Positions 22,248-33,100 of a DNA stretch of 64,000 nucleotides are shown here, one piece after another (within the stretch, counting starts at the first letter, position 1; the number at the start of each line of letters is the position of its first letter). The notes beneath the pieces are model-generated. The model was not told where the DNA came from, made no database searches, and worked only from the letters and a program-made list of their open reading frames with translations. A program made the position numbers and the translations under genes. The stretch lies in assembly GCF_030272615.1 (NCBI RefSeq), contig NC_081415.1, forward strand, positions 191,298,270 to 191,362,269, written 5' to 3'. Origin of the DNA: Cryptomeria japonica (Eukaryota > Streptophyta > Pinopsida > Cupressales > Cupressaceae).

Positions 22248-24976
22248 AAGGATAGACATATGGGAATGGCTTAAAGTTGAGTTGACAGACAATTTTGGAA
22301 AGATCAAAAGAGATAAGAAAGAAACATTCAGATTTGGAAACTTACTTACATTTGTCTGATGTTGTACATAACCAAACAAGTACCTGGTATTGGTGCTAGA
22401 GATTTTGGTTTTGACATACCTATAGGAAAAGGGAGAAAAACCTAAATGAGTATTTTCAAGCGTTGAAGGCTCGAATGAAGACTAGAGTAAGACTATCGCA
22501 AGCTATTGTGGATATGTATCAAAAGGAAATTTGTTTTGTGATCAAGAAAGATGAAATTTTGATGGAAGCAGTTGTCCCTCAAACTATTTGGGTAACTGAA
22601 ATGGGCTATGAAATAGATGACAACATCATAGAAGCATATGCAAAAGCCCTCCTTGAAGCTCCAAAGGAACCAGAAGAGGAAGTTTTTGGAAATGCTGAAA
22701 CAATAGAAAGTGGAATTCAATCAAGAAAAAGGGTTAAGAAGGTTGAAGCAACCGTAAGTAAAGGAACCCGACAGGAAAAGGCAATCAAAGAAGATGTTCT
22801 GAGACAAACTGATATAAGTGAAAGTGAGTTGGAAGCATCTCAACCAGAAACTCATCTTTCACCGGTTGGAACTTCTTCTGAATGTGATATACCTATTGTA
22901 TTTAAAATGGTTGAAAGAAAAAGAAAACCCTCACTAGCACCCTCCCCTACACCTAAAAGAACAAGATAGAAGCAACAGGCAGTAAGGCCTCCAGTGAAGA
23001 AGATGACTCCTAAGAAGAAGGTGAAACAAACTATTGCTCCTATAGACAAACTTCTTAGTGAAATCACAAAGGATGGTAAGTTGAAGAACATCAATAAAAT
23101 ATACAATACACTATTAGCTGATGATAAGGAAAGTATAGAGAGCAGTGTAATTTTACACTTAGATATATACAAGAAATTCTTAAGGGAAATTGTTGATGAA
23201 ATTCCAAATGACTTGTATAGGAGATTGGAAGCTAGAAGATTAGCTATTGTTGAATTGGATAAAAAGATTAAGATTGAAAAATTACTAGCAATACATCTAG
23301 TTAACTCACATAATGAAATAGACAAATTAATTAGTAAGGCTAACCAGGCAATATTTTCTACTTCTCACCGGCATGTAGCATTAATGGCAGGAAGAGTAAA
23401 AGACATTTATGAGGAAACTGCTGATGTGTGGAATATTCTCTTTGTGGAGAAAGAAAAACAGGAAGAATTACTTAGACCTAAGCCTATCAAAGTCTATCAA
23501 AAGGAAAAAGATAAAGCAAAAGGTAAGGTAGGTGGACCACCAAGCCTGAAAATAACTGACAATATGCCCCCACCTCTTTCAGATACTCCACCGGTAGACA
23601 CTACTGAAAATCAACCAGCCACTGAGAGTATGGAGACTCTAGTAGAATATACAAATCCTGAATTAGAAATTTTGTATACAGTAAATGTAGACACTTAGGA
23701 AGTTAACATTGTAGTTGACAAAGAAACCACTAAGGATAAGGAGAAAGATGTGATTACTGAGTCACCGATTGTAGAGATTGAGATAAACATAGAAAAACCA
23801 GCAGTGGTAGAGCAACCGATAGAGGATACCACTGAGAAACCTGTAGATACAACAGATAAACCATCTGAAGAACCGGGTAAGAAAAGTTCAGAGGTACAAA
23901 CCAAGATTACATCTGAGAAACTGACAATTGTAAACTTAGAGAAACCTTCTGAGACACAGTTAGAGAAAGCAAAACTCATACAAGTTGAAGCATAGGTACA
24001 AATAGAGACAGTGCCACCGACCCAAACTGAAAAACATAAACCTTTGTTTGTAGAAATGTAAACACAAACAGACCTACCAAAGGTCGAATCAAGCAAGGTA
24101 ATAACCACAATCGGTAGCATGACTATTATAAAGACTGTTGGACATATATCTGGTACAACTATGATAGAATTCAAACCTACTAATGTAAAAGAGGTCTTGT
24201 TAGATTCAATAAAGAAGATCACTGAATGTAATGCACAAGCCTATAAGGCTATTGATGATACAATACCAATTCTTAAATTGATAGCACCAAAGTGCAATGT
24301 TGAGAATAAAGATTCTTTAGGTCAACTAGACACATTGTTTAAGTTCATCACTGACAACCTATTGACTATTGATAAAATCAATGAGGATACATTTAAGGAA
24401 AGACTAATAAAAGAAAAAGAGAAATTCTTTGAAGATATTGTAAAGAAGAACAAGGAAGAAATGGACACCCTTTTACCAGAACTTGGAGAAATAATCTATG
24501 ACTTCAAGAAACTGTACAGGGACACTTGCAAAATGAATGTATTAATAGAGGATCTTGACAAGGTAATCAACAAAGTACAAGAGAAGATAAATAATATTGC
24601 TGACAATCTGATTGGAACATCAGATTCATTTTTGGAGTTAGAGAAGAAGATTGCAGAACAGGAAGAGAAAATCAAGAAACTAGAAAATGACAAAAAGGGA
24701 ATAAAGGGTAAGGCAAAGGACTTGAAATGCAGACTTAGTCCAAGACTAGAGTATCTTATTTCCTTGAGAAAATAAATATCTAAAACTCTGGTTCCTGGAA
24801 TGAAGACACCGGAAGAGAAAATGCACATACTCACCGGTACAGTGCAAAGAACACAAGAGGCAATAAAATATAGCAAAACTTTCAGCAATGACATAAATTT
24901 AGTTTTGACAGATATCTTTCAAATTGTAACCCACTGGTTACAAGAATCCAGGCAGGACTCCACTGACACCGAATGA
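22248..24976 (+). pseudogene. accessory ORF of element A, main part
   Basis: This continues the ORF interrupted at 14569. The open stretches 22463-22969, 22994-23698, 23750-23995 and 24119-24775 read on to a TGA at about 24974. In order they show a mixed alpha/beta segment (22250-22660), a Lys/Arg-rich segment with an RKRKPS...PSPTPKR-like basic run (22730-22970), helices (23000-23500), a Thr/Pro/Glu repeat-rich linker (23560-24060), and a long C-terminal coiled coil (24180-24960). The C-terminal part aligns well with 60680-61440 of element C (AYKAIDDTIPILK in both). No enzyme motif is seen. Position after gag recalls the env-like or coiled-coil ORF of some Sireviruses, but no signal peptide or membrane segment is visible. 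The function is unknown. Confidence 0.7.
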
Positions 24977-25189
24977 CAACCTTTGTCATTGATGTCAAAG
25001 GGAGAGTAGTGGGATGAGAAAAATGATAAAAAATGATCAGAAGAAAGGACATCATCTACTCAGGGGGAGCATACATTTTTTATGATACAGTTTTTCGTAA
25101 GACAATTTTGGCGGACTATTTTTGGATATCATTTTGGACACCTTTTGATTTTTCTCATGAGTGTTGCCATCAATGCCAGAGGGGGAGAT
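24977..25189 (+). other. 3' untranslated region of A with palindrome and polypurine tracts
   Basis: The palindrome cctttgtcattgatgtcaaagg lies at 24980-25001 and is followed by ggagag. 'ctcagggggagc' occurs near 25060. The LTR-adjacent tract 'atgccagagggggagat' ends at 25189. The same three-part layout is found in C and D. Confidence 0.7.
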
Positions 25190-25971
25190 TGTTGGAAAAT
25201 GTACACTCCAATAAGAAATTATAGGTGATTGAAGGTTTTGTCATTGATGGCAACCTTGCAATCATATGATACAGGCAAGACAAATATACCGGCACTGGCA
25301 CCAATAGACTCTACAACGACATACAAGACACTGACATACAGGACACCGACACCTTGGCTGACTTCAATTTTGTTTAGAATGTATTTTGCAATTAATTGTA
25401 AACTCATTGTAAGCCGACATGGCAAGTTGTAATATGACTCATATACGTATGAGATCATTATAGATCGTTTTGTAATAAGGTGAAAAAGGCAAAATTATGT
25501 AGACCTAATATGCAAATTATTATGAAGGGTTTATGTAAGTAGCAGAGCTTAAACTGGTACTAGATCTAGCATAGCAGATGCTAATCTGAAGTAGTATAAG
25601 ACTTTGGATTAATATAATCCCATTTTGTAAGTCAGTGTGACTTCTTTTGTAATTGAGTAGTGAGCTCTAAGCACTTGGCCTTCCTGCATGTGCAGGCCCC
25701 TATTGTAAGAGTAATATTCCCTTATTGGCCAGTAAGTGAATATTGTGGTTCACAAATCCCATCGAGGTTTTTCCCACACTGGGTTTCCTCGTTAAAATAC
25801 TATGTTATGGTGTGCTTCTCATGTGGCTGTTGTTATTCTTGCTTATTGCATTATTTCTAGTTTACCGGTACACAATTTTAATATGTTTTTCATGTTTTAA
25901 GTCAAGTAAATTTATATACCGGTTAGATATTGATTCACCCCCCCCTCTCAGTATCTTTGGGAATCCTAACA
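25190..25971 (+). repeat. 3' LTR of element A
   Basis: TGTTGGAAAATG...CCTAACA, 782 bp, followed by the target duplication ttggg. It is longer than the 5' copy mainly because of a tract of 'acactgacatacaggacaccgac'-like units near 25290-25350. Confidence 0.9.
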
Positions 25972-25976
25972 TTGGG

Positions 25977-26262
25977 TGTGTACCTACATTAGCAAGTAAA
26001 GGTTTTCCTCCTCAACCAACTTCCTAGGGTAGCTTGATATGCTTGATGTGTTCGTTTGAGTCAATGGCCAATGTCTTTTCTATGACTTCTTGCCAAGAGT
26101 AGAATTAGTTTATCCAAGTCAACATCATATTCATCATAATCCAAGTCATTTCTAGTCCAATTCATAGTCCCTAATCATCTCCATGTCATATCCAAGTCAT
26201 ATTCAAGTCATACCCAAATCATGTCCTAGTCACAAAAAAAAATTTGAACCAACCTTAATGAA
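25977..26262. other. CCAAGTC-rich remnant split by element E (left part)
   Basis: Non-coding. The phrases 'ccaagtca' and 'tcaagtcat' recur between 26115 and 26230. The sequence resumes beyond element E at 49408, which is also rich in 'gtccaagtcc', so E cut a once continuous stretch. By the nesting logic it also continues the pre-insertion sequence left of element A. Confidence 0.5.
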
Positions 26263-26776
26263 TGAAAGGAAATACAAGAGCAAGGAAAGAAAAATAAAAT
26301 CCAAGTAAGTTTATTGATGAAGTAAATGTTACCAAGAGAAATGCAAAAACCTTGGAGCAATCACCCAAATGTGAAGGAGGCACAAGAAATTTTGAAAGGG
26401 GAAAAACAAAGAAAAACCCCTTGAGATATTATGAATGAGGCAATGCCTAAAATGAGGGAGAGAGAGAGAGCAAGAATATCTTTACAATATTGTCATTAAG
26501 AAGAAATGACAGAGGATACATCTCTTAAATACAGACGAGGAGAAGAGTTACAAAGTAACTCCCAAATATATGAATTCCACCATTCATAAAATGTGTGTGC
26601 CATGTGTCCACATCCTCTTATGGAGGAAATCTAATATTCCTTAATAAAGGAAAATAAAAGAAATGACTTGTCCTCACACATGTACTAGAGGACAAATTAC
26701 ATGTAGGAATGCCAAAGGAATATCCTAGACTATATACAAATAAACCTAAGCCAATTAAAGATTAAATATTCTAACA
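26263..26776 (-). repeat. 3' LTR of element E
   Basis: 514 bp, plus-strand TGAAAGGAAATAC...ATTCTAACA. It is next to the minus-strand polypurine tract gaggggtgg (26777-26785). TTAAATA at about 26525-26531 is a TATA-like box on the minus strand. Confidence 0.9.
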
Positions 26777-26783
26777 CCACCCC

Positions 26784-27786
26784 TCAAGCTTTACTTGGGG
26801 AGTTTACATCAAACCCTTCAATGGGTTGCAATCTAGAATTTTTACAATAAAATTGGAACTTTTCTTTACAAAGTGGTTTGGTCAAAATATCTACAATTTG
26901 GTCTTCTCCCTTGCAATAGAGGAGTGAAACTTTCTTGTCTTCAATTTGTTCTCTAATAAAGTAGTGTTGGAGAGCAATGTGTTTTGTCCTTGCATAGAAA
27001 ACTAGATTTTTAGCCAAGGCAATGGCACTTTTGTTGTCACAATACAATGTAGTTGGTTCGTGTTGAGGTAGACCCAAATCTTCAAGTAGTCTTCTAAGCC
27101 ACAAGGCTTCTTTGGAAGCATTAGTGCATCCTTTGTACCCAGCTTCAGTGGATCCAAGAGAGGTAGATTGTTGTTTTTTACTATTCCAAGAAATTGCTCT
27201 TGAACCAACAAAAAAACAATAACCACAAGTAGATTTCCCATCATTGGGATCTCCACCTAGATCAGAATTAGTAAAACCATTTAAAGTAAAATCAGAATTT
27301 GCATCATAAAACAAACCTACATTAATAGTTCCTTTAATATATCTTAAAATTCTTTTAGTAACTTTAAAGTGTGTTTGTTGAGGTTTAGACATGAATCTTG
27401 AAACCAAACCAACACTATAAGCAATAGCTAGCCTAGTAAGAGTTAAATAATGCAAACTTCCAACTAATTGTCTATACAAAGTAGGATCAACAAGAGGAGT
27501 TTGCATATCAAGCATTAAATTAGTGCCTAATTCAATAGGAATTGAAACATGGTGAGCATCATTCATGTTAAACTTAATATCAGAAATCAAAGTATTGGAA
27601 CTTGAAGTAAGAATCAAATCATCTACATACAAGATAATAATGATAATATCATCTTCACTATGTTTAATATACAAGTTAGGATGATTTTTACTTCTAATAA
27701 AGCCTTGAGAAAGAAATAATGCATTTATCTTTGAATACCACTCCCTAGGAGATTGCTTTAATCCATAAATTGATTTCTTTAATTTA
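26784..27786 (-). pseudogene. pol of E, second half: RT palm and RNase H
   Basis: This is a 335-codon open stretch once the inserted LTR is excluded. It begins in reverse transcriptase with VCKLKKSIYGLKQSPREWY, contains the catalytic LYVDDLIL, then the connection and RNase H (TLYCDNKSAIALAKN, KHIALQHYFIREQ, IVDILTKPL), and ends at a stop next to the polypurine tract. Element F is inserted just upstream of Val-Cys-Lys. The other half of the same RT lies at 44284-44973. Confidence 0.85.
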
Positions 27787-27791
27787 CAAAC

Positions 27792-28571
27792 TGTAGACAC
27801 CTAAAATTGTCATGTCTAATTAAATAAATATTTTATTTATTTAATTATCTAAGCCTAATTCTTCTATTGATTAAATAAATCCTTATTTATTTAATTAATT
27901 CATTTATCCTCTTCTAGCCTTATTTCTCATTTAAATAAATACATTTATTTATTTAAATTATCCTTTTCCTAAATTAAATAAATATTCTTATTTATTTAAT
28001 TATCCTACTTCTTCTATTAATTAAATAAATCTTTATTTATTTAATTAATTCATTAGCCTTTTATACCCATGACACATGTCATTCATCTCTTAATTCCTAC
28101 ACTACCTACCCCTTTCATTATTTTACTATTTCTTCTACCTACCCTCTAATCTTAGCCGACCTCCTTTTACACCTCTCAATCTTAACCCTCCATTTCGTAT
28201 TGTGTCTTCTATTTAAGGAGATGCCTTCTTCATTATCAAACCCTAATCACTCATGCTAAGGATCTTTCATGCAACTTGCTACACTACGATCCTACTTGCA
28301 ACCACATTCCGTTCTTTGTTGAGCTCTTGTGCACATAAAATCTGAGAGCAAATATATATCAAGCAAGATCAATGGAGATAGGAAGAATGGAGATCAAAAC
28401 CCTATTGGACATGTGATGGTATAATCTTTGTGATTTCTTGTGATTTGCATTGTCTTAGGTAATCTTCATATGTTATGGTGGATTTTTGTTATTGTTAGGC
28501 TAGGGTTTTGTGGTTGAATCAAGTTAGCCTTTCAATCTTGTTATTATTGTTATCCATTTTCACCGTATACA
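27792..28571 (+). repeat. 5' LTR of element F
   Basis: TGTAGACACC...CCGTATACA, 780 bp. The first ~260 bases are dominated by TTTATTTATTTAA-like AT-rich runs. The promoter context cttctatttaaggag lies at about 28206-28220. Confidence 0.95.
28210..28216 (+). promoter_or_regulatory. TATA-like box of F LTR
   Basis: TATTTAA in the context cttctatttaaggagatgcc, comparable to cttctataaattggaga in the LTR of gypsy element G. The transcription start would lie about 30 bases downstream (inference). Confidence 0.4.
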
Positions 28572-28574
28572 TTT

Positions 28575-28592
28575 TGGCACGCCCGGTGGGAC
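28575..28592 (+). promoter_or_regulatory. primer-binding site of element F
   Basis: TGGCACGCCCGGTGGGAC starts three bases after the LTR end. It is shared with element G apart from one base. The tRNA is not identified. Confidence 0.75.
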
Positions 28593-28686
28593 TCTTGTCC
28601 CTTTGCATTTAACCCTTTTGTTGCAGATTTTGCGTTTTTGAAGTTGTAGATCGGACATTTTTTTTCGACGATATTTTAGGTATTTC

Positions 28687-29109
28687 CGCGTCTGCGAGTG
28701 TTCGGATCGCGTCTCTGAGTTTCAGGAGCGTCTGTGGAGGCAGGAATCACGTCTGTGTTTTCAAAAAAAATTTGTTTTGCAGGTTTCCGACAGGGGTGTC
28801 TGTGTTGCATAATCACGTCTGCGTTACTTTTGATCGTGTCTGTGTCCGAAATGAGCGTCTGTGTGTTTTGGCCGCGTCTGTGCATTACAGAATCGTGTCT
28901 GTGTCCTAAAGACGCGTCTGTGTTTTCAACAAATTTTGTTTTGCAGGTTTTCGATAGGGGCGTCTGTGTTACATAATCGCGTCTGCGTTACTTTGGATCG
29001 CGTCTGTGTCCGAGAGGGGCGTCTGTGTTTTTTGGCCGCGTCTGTGCATTACAGAACCGCGTCTGTGTCCTAAAGACGCGTCTGTGTCCGGTATAACGAT
29101 GTCTGTGTT
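28687..29109 (+). repeat. CGTCTGTG array 1 in the sense leader of F
   Basis: About 19 degenerate units of the form gCGTCTGTGt (variants gtgtctgtg, acgtctgcg) spaced roughly 15-30 bases apart. Higher-order structure: the stretch beginning tttgttttgcagg at 28771 is repeated at 28935, a 164 bp tandem duplication. It is not coding and shows no array-wide open frame in the gag frame. Confidence 0.8.
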
Positions 29110-30332
29110 TTTACTGTTTCAAAATTTTAAATCTTTCTTTGATTCTGTTTTCGGATTTCGTACCTGGGGTTTCAGATCTGGTTTATTTTTGGACTAACCC
29201 TTGCAGATCTAGCTAACCAAGTTTGTGCAGCTTGTTTTAGAAGCAAAAACATTTTTGTTGAAGGCCCCTTTTCACAAAGTCTTTTGGGTTTTTCTAAAAT
29301 TTACCTAACTTGTGTGCTTGCAGGAAGGGGTTATCATTTGAAACAACCCAAACTACTAACAACTTTTGTTGCAGGGCCTTGGCTAGGGTTTTGTAATTTT
29401 GTTGTGTGCCTTGTTTTCATAGATTAGCAAACACTTCCATTGGTGCACTAAAATTGAATCATTGTCTTTTGTGTCTTGAGCAATAGGCTCTTTTTTTTTA
29501 TTCTTTAGAGGGTCTGTCTTCCCGTGTGGTCATTAGGACTACTAGTGAGAAGAGGACGACCCAAGTGGTAGCGAGGAAAACCCACCTCATCCGAACCACT
29601 ATAATCAAATGTATTCATGGTGAAAACTATGAATAACATGTGCTGATTAGTTCATACCGACACTATGTCTCCCCATAAACCCGTTTGATCAAATTTATTT
29701 GATCATTTGTAGGGCGTAACCCCTACCGGCTGGGAGCCTTCTGTATTTACAGAGCTGAAAGTGCCGCATGTATGGCCACACGAGCGGATGCCCTTACTAG
29801 CACCATTTTGTTTTAGAGACCCAAATCCTTCTAGTTGTTGGGGCAGGAGGTCGGACCTCTGGTAGCGGCCCACACACATACGGTTCTTAGTAGAGATACA
29901 AAGTTCGCCATGGGGAGTTTTCATGGGGACTGATGCTTGGCTGACCCGAGAAGTGAGTACCGAGGGTGGAGCCAGTGAGGTCAAGCATCTAAGTATCCGC
30001 TCTGAATAGCGTAGCCTCGGGGGTAAAACCCCATGTGGGATCAACAACTATTGTCTTGGCCAGCCATAAGAATTGTGCTTGACTTATGTTAAACATTCAA
30101 ACATTCAAGACCAAACAACAAAACATTATGTCTTTTGTGTCTTCAAGTGTATGCAAAACATTTTACATCAAACAACACACTTTTCTTGGAGTCATTTTGG
30201 ATTCTAAACACTAGCAAACATTGAGTCCTCATCAACATTGTGTCTTCTTGTCACGAAAAACAGTCAAACAGTCAGATTTGGTCACAGCAAAACAACTTCA
30301 CAGATTGGAAAAATTGCACAAAGTTTACAGAA
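29110..30332 (+). other. central leader of element F, non-coding
   Basis: About 1.2 kb without a supported gene. A block near 29555-29780 (gacgacccaagtgg, cctcatccgaaccactataatcaa, gtagggcgtaaccc) is related to the leader of element G. Open frames on either strand here have no recognisable domain. Confidence 0.5.
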
Positions 30333-30614
30333 ATGCGTCTATGTCTGTTTTAACTGCGTCTGGGTCATCTAAGCACGTCTGTGAAGGGCAGAATAGCGTC
30401 TGTGTTTTTGTCAGCGTCTGTGTCGAACAGAGACACGTCTGTGTCTGGGAATCGCGTCTGTGAAGTATACAGTCGTGTCTGTGTCCAGAATTGCAAAAAA
30501 CTATTACAGTCCAACAAACATAAACAGGAAAATCTCAGAATCGCGTCTGTGTTTAATAGAGTAGTGTCTGTGTCAGGAAACCGCGTCTGTGAAGGATACA
30601 GTCACGTCTGTGTT
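30333..30614 (+). repeat. CGTCTGTG array 2 in the sense leader of F
   Basis: About 12 units of the same degenerate motif as array 1. A longer unit containing gcgtctgtgaag-atacagtc, an A-rich 'ttgcaaaaaa' and 'cagtccaacaaac' is present twice, about 128 bases apart (near 30434-30520 and 30565-30650). Confidence 0.75.
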
Positions 30615-31172
30615 CAAAATTGCAAAAAAAAATTTCACAGTCCAGCAAACAAGAGAAATCAGTTTCAAAATACTTGAGCTTCCTAGGTTGTTTCTTTAGG
30701 TTTCATCTAGCATTCAACCTATCTCTGGGTCTCATACAGTCCATCATTGCTTCACATTTCATTTTACATTCATACTTGTCTAAACTTGAGTCAAAAGGTC
30801 ACTTGCTTGTCCTCATCATACTTTGTCAACATACTACATACAACAACACTTTGCTAAGTGGTCCCTCATCAAGGTTTCTTACCTTTGGGTCTCATTTGGT
30901 CTTACTTAGGGTCAAGGTCAGCTTACCTCATCAAGAGAAACTATCCTCTCTTTGGAAGTCACACCTACTCTACTACTTACATACTTGGTCTTACACTTTG
31001 GACATTGCAAGTAAACTTCAGATTCATTTACGCTCCATACAACTCTTGGTCTTCCATACTCTTTCCATTTTTCATCTAGTCTCTCACATCTTGGTCAAAC
31101 ACCTAGTTCATGGTTGAAACCCGTCTTTAAAAATCTAGGAGAAAAGCTAAAGAAGCTCAAGGGTCCGCCAAC
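30615..31172 (+). other. leader of F before gag
   Basis: Non-coding. The composition shifts to pyrimidine-rich (tcatcta, cttggtct phrases). It ends at the first ATG of gag, ATGAGTTCTTATGAG, at 31173. Confidence 0.5.
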
Positions 31173-33100
31173 ATGAGTTCTTATGAGTATGACAATGACT
31201 TATTTTTCAATACTGATCAAACTACATTACCAGACATGGATGTTTATGGACACATTCCAAATGTGGAAAACGCAGACACTACAAACAACAAGGCTACACA
31301 CAATGACAATGTGGACAACTTTTCAATACAATCAGCAGATATAGAAGAATCCATAATGAATCCTCATTTCAATAGATTGGTTGAAGAGATAATGAAGAGG
31401 GATAGACAATACTTTTTACACATGATGGCACAAAGTGGAGCTAAAATACCTCATGACTTTGACATGTCTCAACTTATGGAAAATTGACCCTCGCAACAAA
31501 CTAACTCCAACATGGATCAAAGGAGACCCAATAGTGGAGGAAATAGAGGACCGCATATGGTACCTGAATCACCATCAGCTTTGCTTCAAAAACCAGAGGT
31601 CCCACATACACATGGTCAAACATATGATACTTACCTTCGAAGACCATTATGGAAGCCTTATGCAGATAGATATGCTCAATCACATGTTCAAGCTATGGAT
31701 CAATCAAAACAAGTGGACATTCAAAGGCATGCTCAAAATTTGGACACAAGGAAACCTCATGCCAAATTTGGGGGCAACACAATAGAACCCGACGTGCCTA
31801 TAGAATATGGTATATATGCACAAAATAGATATGGGGTTCCTCAACATGAAGCTATGCCAAGTGCTCCCTATATGCCACATCAATATAGACCTCCATATGG
31901 ACATGTCTACGATCAGTATCATCCATACATGCAACAAGCTCCTCCTCAAATTGGTGTCCCAAACATGGGGTATGCTACAAGAAGTCGATCTCCACCTAAG
32001 AATAATTTGGAGCAACAAATAAGAGATTTACAAAAGAAAATGGAGGACATGAGTACACCAAAACCAACATACACTATGAGAGATATATGTCCTTATCCAT
32101 TTGATAAGAGCATCCCAATGCCTCCATTTCTTGCACACTTTGTGACACCAAAATTTGACAAGTATAGAGGAAAGGGAGACCCCAAGGCACACATACGACA
32201 ATTTTTCACAGCTTGCATAGAGGTAGCGGCAGAAGAAACATATTTGATGAGATTGTTCCCGCAAAGCTTAGGCGATCAAGCTATGGAATGGTTTTCTCAA
32301 TTACCTCCCGGTATTAAGTCATGGGGCGACTTAGCATAGGCATTCATTCAGCATTTCTCCTACAATATAGAAACAGATATATCAGTCACTACTTTGTGCA
32401 ACACTAAGCAAAAGGAAGGGGAATCTTTTGCATCATTTTTACAAAGATGGAGAAATCTAGCTAGCAAATGCTCTTGCGAAATCCCACAAAAACAAATGGT
32501 AGAAATGTTCACTCAAAACGTTAACAAGGATATTGGATATGACTTAAGGAAAGCTTGTTTGTCCACATTCAAGGATGTTATTGAAAAGGGCCTAGCAACA
32601 GAAAAGGTCTTAATTGAACAAGGAGTCATCAAGTTATTCAAGGAAAACAAAGATGACTTTAAAGGAAAAGACAAGCCAAGATTTTGGAGTAAAAACAAGA
32701 ACACAGTCAACGATGGCGTTGTCGATGCCAATACAGTGAGACCCAAGTTCATCTTTTCAGGATCAAGTTCTACAAGCAACCAAGTGAATACTCAAACAAC
32801 TTCCAGATCACAAAGGAAGTACACTCCATTGGGAGAACCACTTGAATCAGTCTTCAAAAAGCTAGTGGCAAACAAAGTGATCACAGTTCCAGATTTTCCT
32901 CCATATGAACCAAAGGTCAAACCAAATTGGTGGAATGATGATGAGTATTGTGAGTTTCATAAGAGCAAGGGTCATAAGACAGGAAATTGCCATCGACTGA
33001 AGAATATTGTGCAAGATCTCATTGATAGAGGTGACATTGAGATTGAGGGACATTCGTCTAATCAAGAACATGAGATGTTTAAGGAACCATTCCCAAAGCA
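31173..33100 (+). pseudogene. gag of element F
   Basis: ATG 31173 opens a frame that runs to the end of pol. A TGA (31485-31487) and a TAG (32337-32339) interrupt this part. The N-terminus is acidic, then a Pro/His/Gln/Tyr-rich linker (31510-32000) precedes the retrotransposon Gag domain (about 32090-32480: KFDKYRGKGDPKAHIRQFF, MEWFSQLPPG, and past the TAG, AFIQHF). A zinc-knuckle variant, CEFHKSKGHKTGNC, lies at about 32948-32990, with His replacing the second Cys as is usual in Tat-type Gag. It would form the particle core and package RNA. Restoring no base is needed to see that no frameshift has occurred. Confidence 0.85.

Larger units (their letters stand above)
11965..25971 (+). mobile_element. 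element A: pol-less LTR retroelement split by element B
   Basis: The LTRs at 11965-12723 and 25190-25971 are bounded by a perfect 5 bp target duplication, ttggg (11960-11964 and 25972-25976). The internal region holds a gag-like coiled-coil/zinc-knuckle ORF and a long accessory ORF. I find no protease, integrase, reverse transcriptase or RNase H. Without the nested element B it is about 6.3 kb. The primer-binding site, the LTR-end motif and the doubled polypurine tract are of Sirevirus-like copia type, so mobilisation in trans by an autonomous copia element is the likely mode (inference). Element C is a second member of the family. Confidence 0.85.

Noticed and set aside
22852-23325. 157-codon minus-strand Ser/Phe/Leu-rich frame that looks like membrane segments
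   Set aside because: It is the reverse complement of the Lys/Glu-rich accessory ORF. Such shadows always look hydrophobic.
29703-30047. 114-codon minus-strand open frame in the leader of F
   Set aside because: No domain, and it overlaps the leader block shared with element G. The open frame is explained by composition.
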